The notes: generated by a model not told the origin, from the letters alone. Counted from the first letter of the stretch, positions 8,881-17,742 are shown. The stretch: 64,000 bases of DNA from Pseudomonas arcuscaelestis (GCF_016881005.1 NZ_JACOPV010000002.1:1-64000); one strand, 5' to 3'. Numbers and translations: made by a program.

Positions 8881-9328
8881 GGGCAATGGGATGCCAAAGC
8901 CGTGGTCAGTGACACGGGCACCTGGTGCGCCCCCCATATTCCCGCGTATCCTGTTGCCGAGTTATTCCGTGGACAACAGTGTGGTCTGTGCCGATGGTTC
9001 GGAGACGGCAGTCGATGCGGTGATCTGGTGCACCAGATTTAAACCGGCTTTAGGGCACCTAGCCAGCCTTCGGATGATTACCGAGGAAGGGCGAGTGGCC
9101 GTCGAGGGGGCTCGCGCTGTGAACGAACACAGACTATGGCTGGTGGGCTATGGCGAGTGGGCGGGTTCGGTGTCGGCGATTTTGGTAGGGGTTACCCGTA
9201 CAGCCCGCAGTACTGTCGCTGAGATTGAGCAATTGCTGGTAAAGGCGGAGGTACGAGAGCTCCCGCCTGATGGTCGCTGGTCAGCTTGGCTGCTGTGTGG
9301 TGTCGCCGTGCCTGGGCAAGGCGATTGA
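8881..9328 (+). pseudogene. arsO: remnant of arsO-type flavin monooxygenase
   Basis: Two pieces of one oxidoreductase are joined in different frames. From 8881 to 8979 one frame reads [12 protein letters not shown]...ELFRGQQ, the mid-region of ArsO-like FAD/NADPH monooxygenases. After about 8980 another frame reads [19 protein letters not shown], then RLWLVGYGEWAG and GVTRTARSTVAEIEQLL, the ArsO C-terminus. The N-terminal FAD-binding half is missing and the internal NADPH-binding part is deleted, so this cannot make a working enzyme. It sits between IS30 and arsJ, where ars clusters often keep arsO. The family's CTGF turn is CTRF here. Confidence 0.75.
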
Positions 9329-10513
9329 GATGAGAGCGGCAGCCAGTACAAAACCGCTCGATACCCACAAGCAAGCCTCCAGGCCATAAGTTTGGAACAC
9401 CCAGCCGGAAAGCAGTGTGCCGAGCAGTCGTCCCAGAGCGTTGGACATGTAGTAGAAGCCCACGTCCAGTGAGACCCCGTCTTCCTTGGCATAGCTAACG
9501 ATCAGGTAGCTGTGCAGCGATGAATTCACGGCAAACAGCACGCCGAACAGCATCAGCCCACCAAGCAATACCACCTGACCCGACCAGCCTGCGCTCAGCC
9601 CCAGAGCAATGAGTGCGGGCAGTCCGGCTAGCGCGATAGCCCAGGTGAAGGCTGCTCGGCCGTCTGGCACATGGCCACGCTGCTTGCCGGTGATGCTGGG
9701 GGCAAAAGACTGCACGATGCCATAGCCGATGATCCAGGCGGCAAGAAAGCCACCGACCAGCCAGAAGTCCCAGCCAAATACGCTGCTCAGGTACACCGGC
9801 AGCGCGACGACGAACCAGAGGTCACGGGCACCGAAGAGAAACAGGCGTGCGGCCGAGAGAGTGTTGATTGCCCGGCTCTTGGACAGCATGTCGCGGAATT
9901 TCGGTTTGGCTTTGGCCTTGCCCAGGTCCTTTTTCAGCAGCAGCAAGCTGCCTATCCAGATCAATGCCAGCGCCGCCGCCATCGCCAGTACCGCAATGGT
10001 GAAGCCGAGCAGCGCAAGCAGCGCACCGCCAAGGAAAAAGCCCACCCCTTTGAGCGCGTTTTTCGAGCCTGTGAGGATGGCTACCCACTTGTAGAGGGTA
10101 CCTTGCTGGCTATCCGGAACCAGGAGCTTGATCGAGCTCTTGGCACTCATCTTGTTGAGGTCCTTGGCGATGCCGGACAACGCTTGGGCTCCCATCACCC
10201 AAGGCACCGTCAGCCAGGCCGCTGGTACCGTGAGCATCAGCAAGGCCAGGACCTGCATGCCCAGGCCGATGTTCATGGTGCGATTGAGACCCAGGCGGGC
10301 GCCGAGGTAGCCGCCCACCAGGTTGGTGATCACGCCGAAAATTTCGTAAAACAGGAACAGCGCCGCGATCTGCAGCGGCGTGTAGCCAAGTGTATGGAAG
10401 TGCAAAACCACCAACATGCGCAACGCGCCGTCGGTGAGGGTGAAGGCCCAGTAATTGCCGGAAACCAGCAGGTACTGACGCACTTCCGTAGACAGGGCTG
10501 ACAACGCCTTCAT
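9281..10513 (-). CDS. arsJ: ArsJ, MFS efflux permease for 1-arseno-3-phosphoglycerate
   Basis: A 410-residue, 12-helix major facilitator protein of the inner membrane. ArsJ exports the unstable 1-arseno-3-phosphoglycerate made by its partner GAPDH, a detoxification route for arsenate that needs no reduction. Family features include the N-terminal NYWAFTLTDGALRMLVVLHFH, the long conserved GIAKDLNKMSAKSSIKLLVP segment and the GSKNALKGVGFFLGG helix. It is the last gene of the leftward ars operon, 9 nt after gapdh, and its 3' end overlaps the arsO remnant on the other strand. Confidence 0.93.
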   Translation of the reverse strand: MKALSALSTEVRQYLLVSGNYWAFTLTDGALRMLVVLHFHTLGYTPLQIAALFLFYEIFGVITNLVGGYLGARLGLNRTMNIGLGMQVLALLMLTVPAAWLTVPWVMGAQALSGIAKDLNKMSAKSSIKLLVPDSQQGTLYKWVAILTGSKNALKGVGFFLGGALLALLGFTIAVLAMAAALALIWIGSLLLLKKDLGKAKAKPKFRDMLSKSRAINTLSAARLFLFGARDLWFVVALPVYLSSVFGWDFWLVGGFLAAWIIGYGIVQSFAPSITGKQRGHVPDGRAAFTWAIALAGLPALIALGLSAGWSGQVVLLGGLMLFGVLFAVNSSLHSYLIVSYAKEDGVSLDVGFYYMSNALGRLLGTLLSGWVFQTYGLEACLWVSSGFVLAAALISIALPRHGDTTQQPS

Positions 10514-10522
10514 GATCGCCGT

Positions 10523-11527
10523 TTACTCCGCCGTGCCGACCAGTCGGGCCAGCTCCGCTGCACGATTGGCGTAGCCCCACTCGTTGTCGTACCAGGCGTA
10601 GATCTTCACCTGGGTACCGTTGACCACCAGGGTCGACAGCGCATCGATAATCGAAGACCGCGGATCGGTGCGGTAGTCGATGGACACCAGTGGGCGTTCT
10701 TCGTAACCCAGGATGTCCTTCAGCGGGCCTTCGGCAGCCGCCTTCAGCAGCAAGTTGACCTCTTCAGCCGTGGTTTCAAGCGCCACCTCGAACACGCAGT
10801 CGGTCAGCGAGGCGTTGGCCAGCGGTACACGCACGGCGTGACCATTCAGCTTGCCGCGCAGTTCGGGGAAGATCTCGGCGATCGCTGTGGCCGAACCGGT
10901 GGTGGTCGGGATCAGGCTCATGCCCGAGGCACGGGCGCGGCGCAGGTCCTTGTGCGGTGTATCAAGGATGCTCTGGGTATTGGTCAGGTCATGGATGGTG
11001 GTGATCGAGCCGTGGCGGATGCCCAAGTTCTCGTGAATCACTTTGACCACCGGAGCCAGGCAGTTGGTGGTGCAGGAGGCGGCGGTGACAATGCGGTGCT
11101 GGGCCGGGTCGAACAGGTGCTGGTTTACGCCCATCACCACGTTCAGCGCGCCTTTTTCCTTCACCGGGGCACAGACCACCACGCGTTTGACGCCCTGATC
11201 CAGGTAGGCCTGGAGCACGGCTACCGATTTCATCTTGCCGCTGGCTTCGATGACCAGGTCGCAGCCCGACCAGTCGGTGTCGGCGATGGTCTTGTTCGCT
11301 GTGACCTTGATGCGTTTGCCCTCGATCACCACCGAGTCGCCTTCTGCACCTGCTTCGCGGTGCCAGCGTCCGTGGATCGAGTCAAAGTTGATCAGGTGGG
11401 CGTGGGTCTCAGCGTCCCCGGCCGGGTCATTGATTTGTACGAATTCGAATTCCGGCCAGTCCCAGGATGCGCGCAGCGCCAAGCGACCGATACGCCCAAA
11501 CCCATTGATGCCTACTTTGATTGCCAT
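10523..11527 (-). CDS. gapdh: ArsJ-associated glyceraldehyde-3-phosphate dehydrogenase
   Basis: A 334-residue GAPDH. It begins with the NAD-binding [16 protein letters not shown]; the catalytic cysteine is in [18 protein letters not shown], and the C-terminus has the usual [10 protein letters not shown]. In ars operons this enzyme uses arsenate in place of phosphate to make 1-arseno-3-phosphoglycerate, which ArsJ exports. ATG at 11527 is chosen because the family's N-terminus starts there; the open frame continues 48 codons upstream without homology. The gene lies 32 nt after the phosphatase stop and 9 nt before arsJ. Confidence 0.93.
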   Translation of the reverse strand: MAIKVGINGFGRIGRLALRASWDWPEFEFVQINDPAGDAETHAHLINFDSIHGRWHREAGAEGDSVVIEGKRIKVTANKTIADTDWSGCDLVIEASGKMKSVAVLQAYLDQGVKRVVVCAPVKEKGALNVVMGVNQHLFDPAQHRIVTAASCTTNCLAPVVKVIHENLGIRHGSITTIHDLTNTQSILDTPHKDLRRARASGMSLIPTTTGSATAIAEIFPELRGKLNGHAVRVPLANASLTDCVFEVALETTAEEVNLLLKAAAEGPLKDILGYEERPLVSIDYRTDPRSSIIDALSTLVVNGTQVKIYAWYDNEWGYANRAAELARLVGTAE

Positions 11528-11559
11528 GTTCTTGTTCTCGAGTCGCGGTTCGCGAGCGG

Positions 11560-12062
11560 TCAGAGGGTATTGGTGAACTGATTGATGTAGCTGACGTGTG
11601 CAGGGTTTTGAATGGCTCGCGGGCGCAGGGCTTGAACCTGAGCGATGGCCTCGTGCACAGGGATACCGCACTCGATCATCAGGCGGGCTGCGAACAAGCC
11701 GGTACGGCCCGAGCCACCCTTGCAGTGAATAGCGATCGATTTGCCAGCCATCACCAGCTCTTTTAGGCGCTCCCGATGGGTTTCCCAGGCGGCAGCAAAG
11801 GGCTCGCCGGGAGCCTGATCATCCTCCACCGGCAGGTGGAACCATTCGAGGCCCAACAGCTGGCATTCCTCAGGCAGTAGATCGACCTCGTTCTGCAACA
11901 GCTCTTCATCCGGCATCAGGGTTACCAGTGCGCTCGCACCGGCATCGCGCAGTGTCGCCAGAGCCTGGAAGACCGACGTGTCCTTGGTACCAGGGCACGG
12001 GTGAAGATCAGTTGGCCGATCAACTGTGGAGTAGTCAGCACGGAATACGGGTGCAGTTGCAT
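11560..12062 (-). pseudogene. ars-operon dual-specificity phosphatase, frameshifted
   Basis: A tyrosine-phosphatase-fold protein with the P-loop [10 protein letters not shown], often found in Pseudomonas ars operons; its role there is unclear. An ATG at 12062, 11 nt after the arsH stop with GAGG before it, opens a frame reading MQLHPYSVLTTPQLIGQLIF; the rest of the protein (PCPGTKDTSVFQALATL onward) is one frame away. A single extra base in the GGG run at 11999..12001 would join them as LIFTPCPGTKD, the expected sequence. Hence either a one-base deletion or a sequencing error. The downstream frame alone has no good start. Confidence 0.75.
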
Positions 12063-12073
12063 GCTCAAAAGCC

Positions 12074-12790
12074 TCAGATGGAGCGTTGATTGACGCGCTT
12101 CGACAGTTCTTCAGCGGACTCTTTACGTTCGGAATAGCGATCAACCATGTAGTCGGCACGATCACGCAGAAGCAGGGTGAACTTCACCAACTCCTCCATC
12201 ACGTCGACGACGCGGTCATAGTACGCAGAAGGCTTCATGCGGCCCGCTTCGTCGAACTCCAGATAGGCCTTCGGCACTGACGACTGGTTAGGGATGGTGA
12301 ACATGCGCATCCAGCGGCCGAGCACGCGCAGCTGGTTGACCACGTTGAACGACTGCGAGCCACCGCAGACCTGCATCACCGCGAGGGTCTTGCCCTGCGT
12401 CGGGCGCACAGCCCCCATGCTCAGCGGAATCCAGTCGATCTGCGACTTGAACACGCCGGTCATCGCACCGTGGCGTTCTGGCGAACACCAGACCATGCCT
12501 TCCGACCAGAGCACCAGGTCGCGCAGCTCTTTGACCATGGGGTGGTCGTCGGGTACGTCATCCGGCAGCGGCAGGCCGGACGGATTGAAGATCCGCGTCT
12601 CGGCGCCGAAGTGCTCCAGCAGGCGAGCCGCTTCCTCGGTCAGAAGGCGGCTGAAAGAGCGTTCACGGGTCGATCCATACAACAGCAGGATGCGCGGTTT
12701 GTGAGTGGACTGCTGCTCGATCGCCAGCTTTTCGGAAGACGGCAGATCGATCAGATCACTGTCGATGTTGGGGATATGGTGTTCGGTCAT
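12074..12790 (-). CDS. arsH: ArsH, NADPH-dependent organoarsenical oxidase
   Basis: A 238-residue flavodoxin-like FMN protein. ArsH oxidises trivalent methyl- and aromatic arsenicals to the less toxic pentavalent forms with NADPH and FMN. Recognised by [23 protein letters not shown] near residue 35 (phosphate loop for FMN), [23 protein letters not shown] and the [21 protein letters not shown] block. ATG at 12790 is chosen because upstream codons lack homology and lie next to the acr3 stop (12795), giving the usual close operon spacing. Confidence 0.95.
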   Translation of the reverse strand: MTEHHIPNIDSDLIDLPSSEKLAIEQQSTHKPRILLLYGSTRERSFSRLLTEEAARLLEHFGAETRIFNPSGLPLPDDVPDDHPMVKELRDLVLWSEGMVWCSPERHGAMTGVFKSQIDWIPLSMGAVRPTQGKTLAVMQVCGGSQSFNVVNQLRVLGRWMRMFTIPNQSSVPKAYLEFDEAGRMKPSAYYDRVVDVMEELVKFTLLLRDRADYMVDRYSERKESAEELSKRVNQRSI

Positions 12791-12794
12791 GATT

Positions 12795-13856
12795 TCACTC
12801 CTGGGACAAGGCACCAGATGGCTGATCGAACCAGCGACGCTTGAGCCACAAGGCAACGCCGACCAGGGAGATCAGTACCGGTACTTCCACCAAAGGCCCG
12901 ATGACGGTGGCAAAGGCTACCGGCGAGGCAAGGCCGAAAGTGGCAATGGCCACGGCAATCGCCAGTTCGAAGTTGTTACTGGCAGCGGTAAATGCCAGCG
13001 CGGTGGTGCGTGGATAGTCGGCCTCCAGCAGCTTGCCCATCCAGAAGCTGATGAAGAACATCACCACGAAGTAGATGGTCAGTGGGATGGCGATTCGCAG
13101 CACATCCAGAGGCAGTTGCAGCACCATGTCGCCTTTCAGGCTGAACATAGCGACGATGGTCAGCAGCAACGCTACGAGCGTCAGCGGGCTGATCTTCGGA
13201 ATGAAGCGTTCCTCGTACCACGCGGAGCCCTTACGGCTGATCAGGATCTTGCGAGTCAGGAAGCCAGCCAGGAATGGGATACCCAGATAGATCAATACCG
13301 ATTGGGCAATTTCGATGAAGCTGGTTTCGATGATGCTACCTTCCAGGCCGAACAGCGGCGGCAGAAGGCCTAGGAAGATCCAGGCATACACGCTGAAGAA
13401 CAGAATTTGGAAAATGCTGTTGAAGGCGACCAAGCCCGCAACGTACTGGTTGTTGCCGCCCGCGATCTGGTTCCACACCAGAACCATGGCGATGCAGCGT
13501 GCCAAGCCGATGAGGATCAGGCCGGTCATGTACTCGGGCTTGTCGGAGAGGAATACGACAGCCAGCCCGAACATCAGCACCGGGCCAATCACCCAGTTCT
13601 GAATCAGCGACAAGGCGAGGATGCGCTTGTCTTTGAAGACCTGTGGCAACTCCTCATATTTCACCTTCGCCAGTGGTGGGTACATCATGACGATCAGGCC
13701 GATGGCGATAGGAATGTTCGTCGTGCCAACCGACAGGCTATTCAGCCAGGCCGGCAATCCTTGGAAAAGGCTGCCCAAGCCGATGCCAAGACCCATGGCC
13801 AAAAAGATCCAGACCGTTAGGTAGCGATCGAGGAATGAAAGGCGGCTTTTGCTCAT
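12795..13856 (-). CDS. acr3: Acr3-family arsenite efflux permease
   Basis: A 353-residue, ten-helix inner-membrane arsenite/proton antiporter of the BART superfamily. The hallmark [18 protein letters not shown] with the essential cysteine is present, as is [19 protein letters not shown] near the C-terminus. The N-terminus ([23 protein letters not shown]) is typical. The gene follows arsC by 17 nt and precedes arsH by 4 nt. It exports the arsenite produced by the two arsenate reductases of the same operon. Confidence 0.95.
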   Translation of the reverse strand: MSKSRLSFLDRYLTVWIFLAMGLGIGLGSLFQGLPAWLNSLSVGTTNIPIAIGLIVMMYPPLAKVKYEELPQVFKDKRILALSLIQNWVIGPVLMFGLAVVFLSDKPEYMTGLILIGLARCIAMVLVWNQIAGGNNQYVAGLVAFNSIFQILFFSVYAWIFLGLLPPLFGLEGSIIETSFIEIAQSVLIYLGIPFLAGFLTRKILISRKGSAWYEERFIPKISPLTLVALLLTIVAMFSLKGDMVLQLPLDVLRIAIPLTIYFVVMFFISFWMGKLLEADYPRTTALAFTAASNNFELAIAVAIATFGLASPVAFATVIGPLVEVPVLISLVGVALWLKRRWFDQPSGALSQE

Positions 13857-13873
13857 GTGAATCTCCCTTAACG

Positions 13874-14344
13874 TCAGAGCGTTCCGATGCGTGCCAGCTC
13901 GGCCTTGAGCTGGGCGGCATCCAGTTGTTCAATAGGCAATGCGAGGAATGCCGTGATGCGGCGCTTGATGTGTTCAAGCGTGGTGTCGAAAGCCTCATCC
14001 AGTTCGGCGGCGCTACCTTGCAGGTCCGAAGGATCAGAAAGGCCCCAGTGAGCCTTCACTGCCGGCCCGAAGAACACGGGGCATGCTTCGCCAGCGGCCT
14101 TGTCGCAGACGGTGATGACAAAGTCCGGGGCGAGCTCGGCGTGTGAATCACTGGACTTGCTGCTGAGACCATCGGTGGAAATACCGGCGCGCTGCAGCGC
14201 GGCGATGGACAACGGATGCACCTCGCCCTTGGGCTGGCTGCCGGCGCTGAAGGCGTTCATAACGGCCGGGGCCAGGTGGTTGAAAACAGCTTCAGACAGG
14301 ATGCTGCGGCAGCTATTGGCGGTGCAGAGGAACAGAACTTTCAT
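13874..14344 (-). CDS. arsC: thioredoxin-type arsenate reductase
   Basis: A 156-residue low-molecular-weight phosphatase-like ArsC, which reduces arsenate to arsenite. The anion loop is CTANSCRS (residues 7-14) in [35 protein letters not shown] supplies the downstream cysteines and HWGLSDPSD follows. ATG at 14344 is chosen from the family N-terminus; 18 upstream codons in frame have no homology. It lies between arsR (19-nt gap) and acr3. A second, diverged copy is at 14729..15142. Confidence 0.93.
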   Translation of the reverse strand: MKVLFLCTANSCRSILSEAVFNHLAPAVMNAFSAGSQPKGEVHPLSIAALQRAGISTDGLSSKSSDSHAELAPDFVITVCDKAAGEACPVFFGPAVKAHWGLSDPSDLQGSAAELDEAFDTTLEHIKRRITAFLALPIEQLDAAQLKAELARIGTL

Positions 14345-14363
14345 CGGCTTTTCTCGGCAGTAA

Positions 14364-14720
14364 TCAGCAGCAGGAGGCGACGCGCTGTGGACGGTCACCC
14401 ATGTTGTCCAGTCGTTTGGTGCTGGTGCTCAGCCATTCGCGATTGGCCTCCAGCGTCGTTGCCAGGACCTCGCGTACCCAGGCGGGCAGCTCGGGATGTA
14501 GCCGGTAGTACACCCATTGACCCTGGCGGCGGTCTTCCAGCAGGTCACACGTGCGCAATTGCGCCAGGTGGCGGGAAACCTTGGGCTGGCTTTCTTCCAG
14601 CGCACAGGTCAATTCACAGACGCAGAGTTCTTCCTCGCGGGCGATCATCAGCATCATCCGAATGCGGTTCTCATCGGCGAGGCATTTGAAAACCTTGGTA
14701 GGGGTCAGCGAGTCAGTCAT
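14364..14720 (-). CDS. arsR: ArsR, arsenite-responsive repressor
   Basis: A 118-residue winged-helix repressor of the SmtB/ArsR family. ELCVCELTCAL (about 32-42) carries the As(III)-binding cysteine pair at the start of the recognition region, SQPKVSRHLAQL is the recognition helix, and two further cysteines end the protein (VASCC). It sits inside the leftward operon between two arsC genes, so repression probably acts at the shared promoter upstream of the first arsC, where an inverted repeat lies at 15158..15183. Confidence 0.93.
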   Translation of the reverse strand: MTDSLTPTKVFKCLADENRIRMMLMIAREEELCVCELTCALEESQPKVSRHLAQLRTCDLLEDRRQGQWVYYRLHPELPAWVREVLATTLEANREWLSTSTKRLDNMGDRPQRVASCC

Positions 14721-14728
14721 AGGGATTC

Positions 14729-15142
14729 TCAGTGTTTGGTTTTCACGAGGACGAACATCTTGATGCGCTCATGAATCTCGTGAAGCGTTTGGCGGAAGGC
14801 GTCGTGTTTGTCGCTGGTGACAGGGTCTTCGAAGCTCCATACCAGCTGTTCACCGAAAGCCGGAAGCGCTTGGCATTCCTGGACGGCCTTGTCACAGAGG
14901 GTAATGACATAGTCGAAGTGTTCACCGGCGAACTCGTCGATGGATTTGCTACGCAGGGCGCTGGAGTCGATGGCAAGGTGCTCAAGGGCGGCATAGGTTC
15001 GCGGGTCGACTTCGCCAGGCTGAGTACCTGCGCTGAAAGCCTCGAAGTGCACAGGGGCTGTGTGCCGGAGCAATGCTTCGGCGAGCTGGGAGCGAGCAGC
15101 GTTGGCGGTGCAAACAAACAGGACGCGGATCTTGCCAGTCAT
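14729..15142 (-). CDS. arsC: second thioredoxin-type arsenate reductase
   Basis: A 137-residue low-molecular-weight phosphatase-like arsenate reductase, first gene of the leftward operon. CTANAARSQLAEALL (anion loop at about 12-19), FSAGTQPGEVDPRT, VITLCDKAVQEC and WSFEDPV are visible. It differs from the ArsC at 13874..14344 in length and loop sequence (NAARS against NSCRS), so the two were probably not made by a recent tandem duplication. ATG at 15142 is preferred over the GTG one codon upstream. It lies 8 nt before arsR. Confidence 0.9.
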   Translation of the reverse strand: MTGKIRVLFVCTANAARSQLAEALLRHTAPVHFEAFSAGTQPGEVDPRTYAALEHLAIDSSALRSKSIDEFAGEHFDYVITLCDKAVQECQALPAFGEQLVWSFEDPVTSDKHDAFRQTLHEIHERIKMFVLVKTKH

Positions 15143-15157
15143 CACTAGATACTCTGC

Positions 15158-15183
15158 GCGTATATGGTTTTACGAATATACGC
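15158..15183. promoter_or_regulatory. inverted repeat, candidate ArsR operator of the main ars operon
   Basis: Perfect 8-bp arms GCGTATAT / ATATACGC separated by 10 nt, 15 bases upstream of the first arsC. Placement between the divergent arsC and arsR genes fits an ArsR binding site; nearby CGAATATA and CGAATGTA also repeat. Function is inferred from position. Confidence 0.6.
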
Positions 15184-15226
15184 TTTTCCGAATGTATCGC
15201 AAGCTTGTGATGATGGATGGCTTTAC

Positions 15227-15246
15227 ATGTGCGTCTTCATGCACAT
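15227..15246. promoter_or_regulatory. candidate operator of the second ArsR (copy 1)
   Basis: ATGTGC-N8-GCACAT, perfect 6-bp arms, ending 11 nt before the start of the second arsR. The same arrangement with one arm mismatch recurs at 15618..15637, before the monooxygenase gene. Confidence 0.6.
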
Positions 15247-15257
15247 ATATTGCTCTC

Positions 15258-15596
15258 ATGACGACTACCGACAATCTCCGCGCCCAAGCCATCGATGCTG
15301 CCATTGAGTCGCTGGATGAAGCCTTCTTCAAAGCCCTCTGCGAACCCTCTAGGGTCGCGGTGTTCAAGCGCGTGCTTCAGTTAGGGAGGGCGGATGTCGG
15401 CGAAATCGCCAAAGCTTTGCCGCAGGAGCGCTCTGTGATCTCAAGGCACTTACAGGTGCTGCACGACGCTCACATCGTGAAAGCCACCAAAGTGGGCAGA
15501 CAGGTTTTCTATGAAGTGAATGGCGGGGCGATCGTCGAGCGTTTGGAGGGCCTCCTCCAGCGAACCAAGGGTCTGGTTTCGCTGTGCTGCCCGTAG
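15258..15596 (+). CDS. second ArsR-family repressor
   Basis: A 112-residue winged-helix regulator distinct from the first ArsR. FFKALCEPSRVAVFKRVL forms helices 2-3, DVGEIAKALPQERSVISRHL the helix-turn-helix, and the C-terminus ends in SLCCP. The cysteine at about 28 and the terminal Cys pair could bind As(III) or another soft metal or organoarsenical, but there is no classic CVC in the recognition helix. ATG at 15258 is chosen; the open frame extends upstream through the operator. It is followed after 41 nt by the flavin monooxygenase and probably controls itself and that gene. Confidence 0.85.
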   Translation: MTTTDNLRAQAIDAAIESLDEAFFKALCEPSRVAVFKRVLQLGRADVGEIAKALPQERSVISRHLQVLHDAHIVKATKVGRQVFYEVNGGAIVERLEGLLQRTKGLVSLCCP

Positions 15597-15617
15597 CGTG
15601 GCTTTTTTTCTCCTGAT

Positions 15618-15637
15618 ATATGCATGAGTGTGCACAT
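15618..15637. promoter_or_regulatory. candidate operator of the second ArsR (copy 2)
   Basis: ATATGC-N8-GCACAT, the same spacing as the site at 15227..15246 with one mismatch. It abuts the ATG of the monooxygenase gene, so binding would block translation-start-proximal transcription or an internal promoter. Confidence 0.55.
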
Positions 15638-16729
15638 ATGAATGAATTGAGTCGTACTTTGGATGTGGTTGTCATCGGTGGTGGGCAAGCAGGTTTGGCG
15701 ACTGGCTGGCACTTGCAGCAGCGCGGCTTGGAATTCCTCATCTTGGATGAGCAGGCATCTCCTGGCGGGAACTGGCGGAACTACTACGACAGCCTGCAGC
15801 TGTTCTCCCCGGCGGAATACTCGGCGTTGCCAGGGCTGCCGTTTCCTGGTGACCCCAAGAGCTATCCGCTACGAGACGAGGTGGTGCAGTACCTGGAAGC
15901 CTATGCTGCCGAGTTTCGACTGCCTTTTCAGGGCGGCATCCGAGTGGTGGGCGTAGCGCAGAAGGAAAAGGTGTTTGAGGTTCGCTGCGACACCGGAGCG
16001 ATCCTCACCGCACGTTCTGTGGTCGTAGCATCGGGAGGATTTAGCCGGCCGTTCACGCCCAGCGTTCCTGGGTTGGAGGGCTTCTCAGGGACATGTCTGC
16101 ATAGCTCAGCATATCGAACGCCAGAGCCCTTTACTGGCCAGCGCGTCGTAGTGGTTGGAGCCGCGAACTCAGCTGTCCAGATCGCTTATGAGCTTGCAGG
16201 CGTCGCCGAGGTAGTGCTGGCAACCCGCGAGAAAATCCGTTTCTTCCCGCAGCGAATCCTCGGACTCGATTTTCATACCTGGCTGAAATTCACCAAGCTG
16301 GAGCAAACACGATGGTTGAGTGACCAGAGCACGCCCGTGCTCGATACCGGTAAGTACCGGAAGGCTCTCAACGCCGGTCTATTCCAGCGCAGGGCCATGT
16401 TCCAGCAAGTGCTACCCGATTCTGTTGTCTGGCCGGACAGAAGCACTACTCAGGTCGATGCGCTGATTTTTGCGACGGGCTTCCAGCCAAACCTAGATTT
16501 CCTGACGGGCCTCCCGGTCGCAGACCGGAGTGGGCGTGTGCTGCAGCATAACGGTGTGGCCAGCCAGGTGCCAGGCCTGTACTTCGTGGGCTTGCCTAAA
16601 CAAAGGAACTTCGCTTCGGCAACACTCAGGGGCGTGGGTGCAGACGCCTGTTACCTGATGCCCCGATTGCTTAGTCACCTGAGCAAGGGCCGCTCGCCTC
16701 ACCTGTCAGCGTCGCCCCGCCAGATCTGA
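15638..16729 (+). CDS. flavin-containing monooxygenase (ArsO-like)
   Basis: A 363-residue FAD/NADPH oxidoreductase. An N-terminal FAD fingerprint (VVVIGGGQAGLATGWHL), the NADPH motif VVVVGAANSAVQIAYEL near 175-190, and a C-terminal ATGFQPNL motif identify the family; ArsO and related flavin monooxygenases share this layout. The gene follows the second arsR and carries its presumed operator at the start, suggesting arsenic-linked induction; the substrate is not known. ATG at 15638 is preferred over ATG at 15620, which lies inside the operator. It may have taken over from the arsO wrecked at 8881..9328. Confidence 0.85.
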   Translation: MNELSRTLDVVVIGGGQAGLATGWHLQQRGLEFLILDEQASPGGNWRNYYDSLQLFSPAEYSALPGLPFPGDPKSYPLRDEVVQYLEAYAAEFRLPFQGGIRVVGVAQKEKVFEVRCDTGAILTARSVVVASGGFSRPFTPSVPGLEGFSGTCLHSSAYRTPEPFTGQRVVVVGAANSAVQIAYELAGVAEVVLATREKIRFFPQRILGLDFHTWLKFTKLEQTRWLSDQSTPVLDTGKYRKALNAGLFQRRAMFQQVLPDSVVWPDRSTTQVDALIFATGFQPNLDFLTGLPVADRSGRVLQHNGVASQVPGLYFVGLPKQRNFASATLRGVGADACYLMPRLLSHLSKGRSPHLSASPRQI

Positions 16730-16745
16730 ACTCTGGCGGGGCGAC
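16711..16745 (+). terminator. terminator of the arsR2-monooxygenase operon
   Basis: Perfect 14-bp GC-rich stem (GTCGCCCCGCCAGA and complement) with a 7-nt loop, overlapping the monooxygenase stop codon. No T-run follows. Confidence 0.65.
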
Positions 16746-16783
16746 GGCGAGACGTATTGCAATGTGCCCCTAGAGCTGCCGCC

Positions 16784-16970
16784 ATGTCGTACACCTCAAC
16801 CCGGTTTGGCCGGCGGGACCTGCTTAAAGCCGGCGCTTTGATTGCTGGCGGTGTCTGGGTCAACATCAGCGAGCGGGCAGCAGTTCCCAAACGAATTGAA
16901 TTCCTCGAAGCGTTGCCACTGACTGCCGTGGGCAAGATATTCAAGCCCGCTTTGCAGCAGCGGGAAATTG
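16784..16970 (+). pseudogene. chimeric remnant: Tat-type leader joined to AMP-ligase tail
   Basis: The frame begins like a twin-arginine leader (RRDLLKAGALIAGGVWV), the start of many molybdenum-hydroxylase or dehydrogenase subunits, and then abruptly reads SERAAVPKRIEFLEALPL and TAVGKIFKPALQ, the C-terminal lysine loop of an acyl-CoA or AMP ligase. Neither half has its body. This is best explained as deletion fusing two unrelated genes. It is followed by non-coding sequence. Confidence 0.55.
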
Positions 16971-17199
16971 GGGTACTGGAGAGGGCAAACGTGAAGACCA
17001 CGCGATCCTGTATCCGGTCAGAATCTGCTGCCCCCAATCCAAGAGCTGACACTCACACCGGCAAGCGATCAAGGACTTGCTCTACGGCGTTAGTTGTACT
17101 GATATTTCTAATGTAACTGCATCCAGATCGACCTCCAGCGGGTAGTACAGGTAGTAGCCATCGCGCTGCTGAGCTGATTATCCTTCTGGAGAGGCTTAC

Positions 17200-17742
17200 A
17201 TGAACGCCATACGATTCCTCTGCATGACCAGTACTACGCTCGCTGTCACCTGTTTGTCACTCATGATCCCTGCGGCCTATGGACAGGCAAATCTGCCCGA
17301 CAGCATCAAGGTTCCGGACGGCCACAAGACCGTACTGGAAGCCGTAGGCGTGGGCGAAATCACTTATGAATGCCGCGACAAAGCCAACGCCGCCGGCCAG
17401 ACCGAATGGGTGTTTGTCGGGCCCAAGGCGGTGCTCAATGATCGTAGCGGCAAACAGATCGGCACCTACTTTGGACCGCCTGCCACCTGGCAAGCCAAAG
17501 ACGGCTCCAAAGTCACCGGGACGCAACTGTCTGTTGCCCCTTCAAGCACCGGTGACCTCCCTTATCAGTTGGTCAAGGCCAACCCAGCTGAAGGCAAAGG
17601 CGCGATGAACGGTGTCAGCTATATCCAGCGGGTGGCCGTCAAAGGCGGCGTAGCCCCCAGTAGCGAATGCTCCGCCGCAAACAAGGGCAAACAAGAGATG
17701 GTCAAATATCAGGCTGACTATATTTTCTGGACAGCCAATTAA
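17200..17742 (+). CDS. secreted DUF3455 protein
   Basis: A 180-residue protein with a signal peptide (cleavage probably after AAYGQA, about residue 31). The mature part, with VPDGHKTVLEAVGVGEITYEC and YFGPPATWQAKDGSKVTG, matches DUF3455, a family of unknown function with a Cys-containing fold, often found in Pseudomonas and fungi. GGAGAGG precedes the ATG. It lies 87 nt upstream of an ECF sigma factor gene in the same direction and may be a target or partner of that sigma system. Confidence 0.8.
   Translation: MNAIRFLCMTSTTLAVTCLSLMIPAAYGQANLPDSIKVPDGHKTVLEAVGVGEITYECRDKANAAGQTEWVFVGPKAVLNDRSGKQIGTYFGPPATWQAKDGSKVTGTQLSVAPSSTGDLPYQLVKANPAEGKGAMNGVSYIQRVAVKGGVAPSSECSAANKGKQEMVKYQADYIFWTAN

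Noticed and set aside
9671..10501. 276-codon open frame on the + strand opposite arsJ
   Set aside because: Antisense to a clear MFS gene; the product is His/Gln-rich low-complexity sequence without a family.
10838..11581. Long open frame (247 codons) on the + strand opposite the ars GAPDH gene
   Set aside because: It lies wholly antisense to a gene with complete GAPDH motifs, has no recognisable product and reflects GC-rich codon bias.
15060..15257. In-frame upstream extension of the second arsR
   Set aside because: It would run through both candidate operators and the divergent arsC start; family proteins begin near the ATG at 15258.
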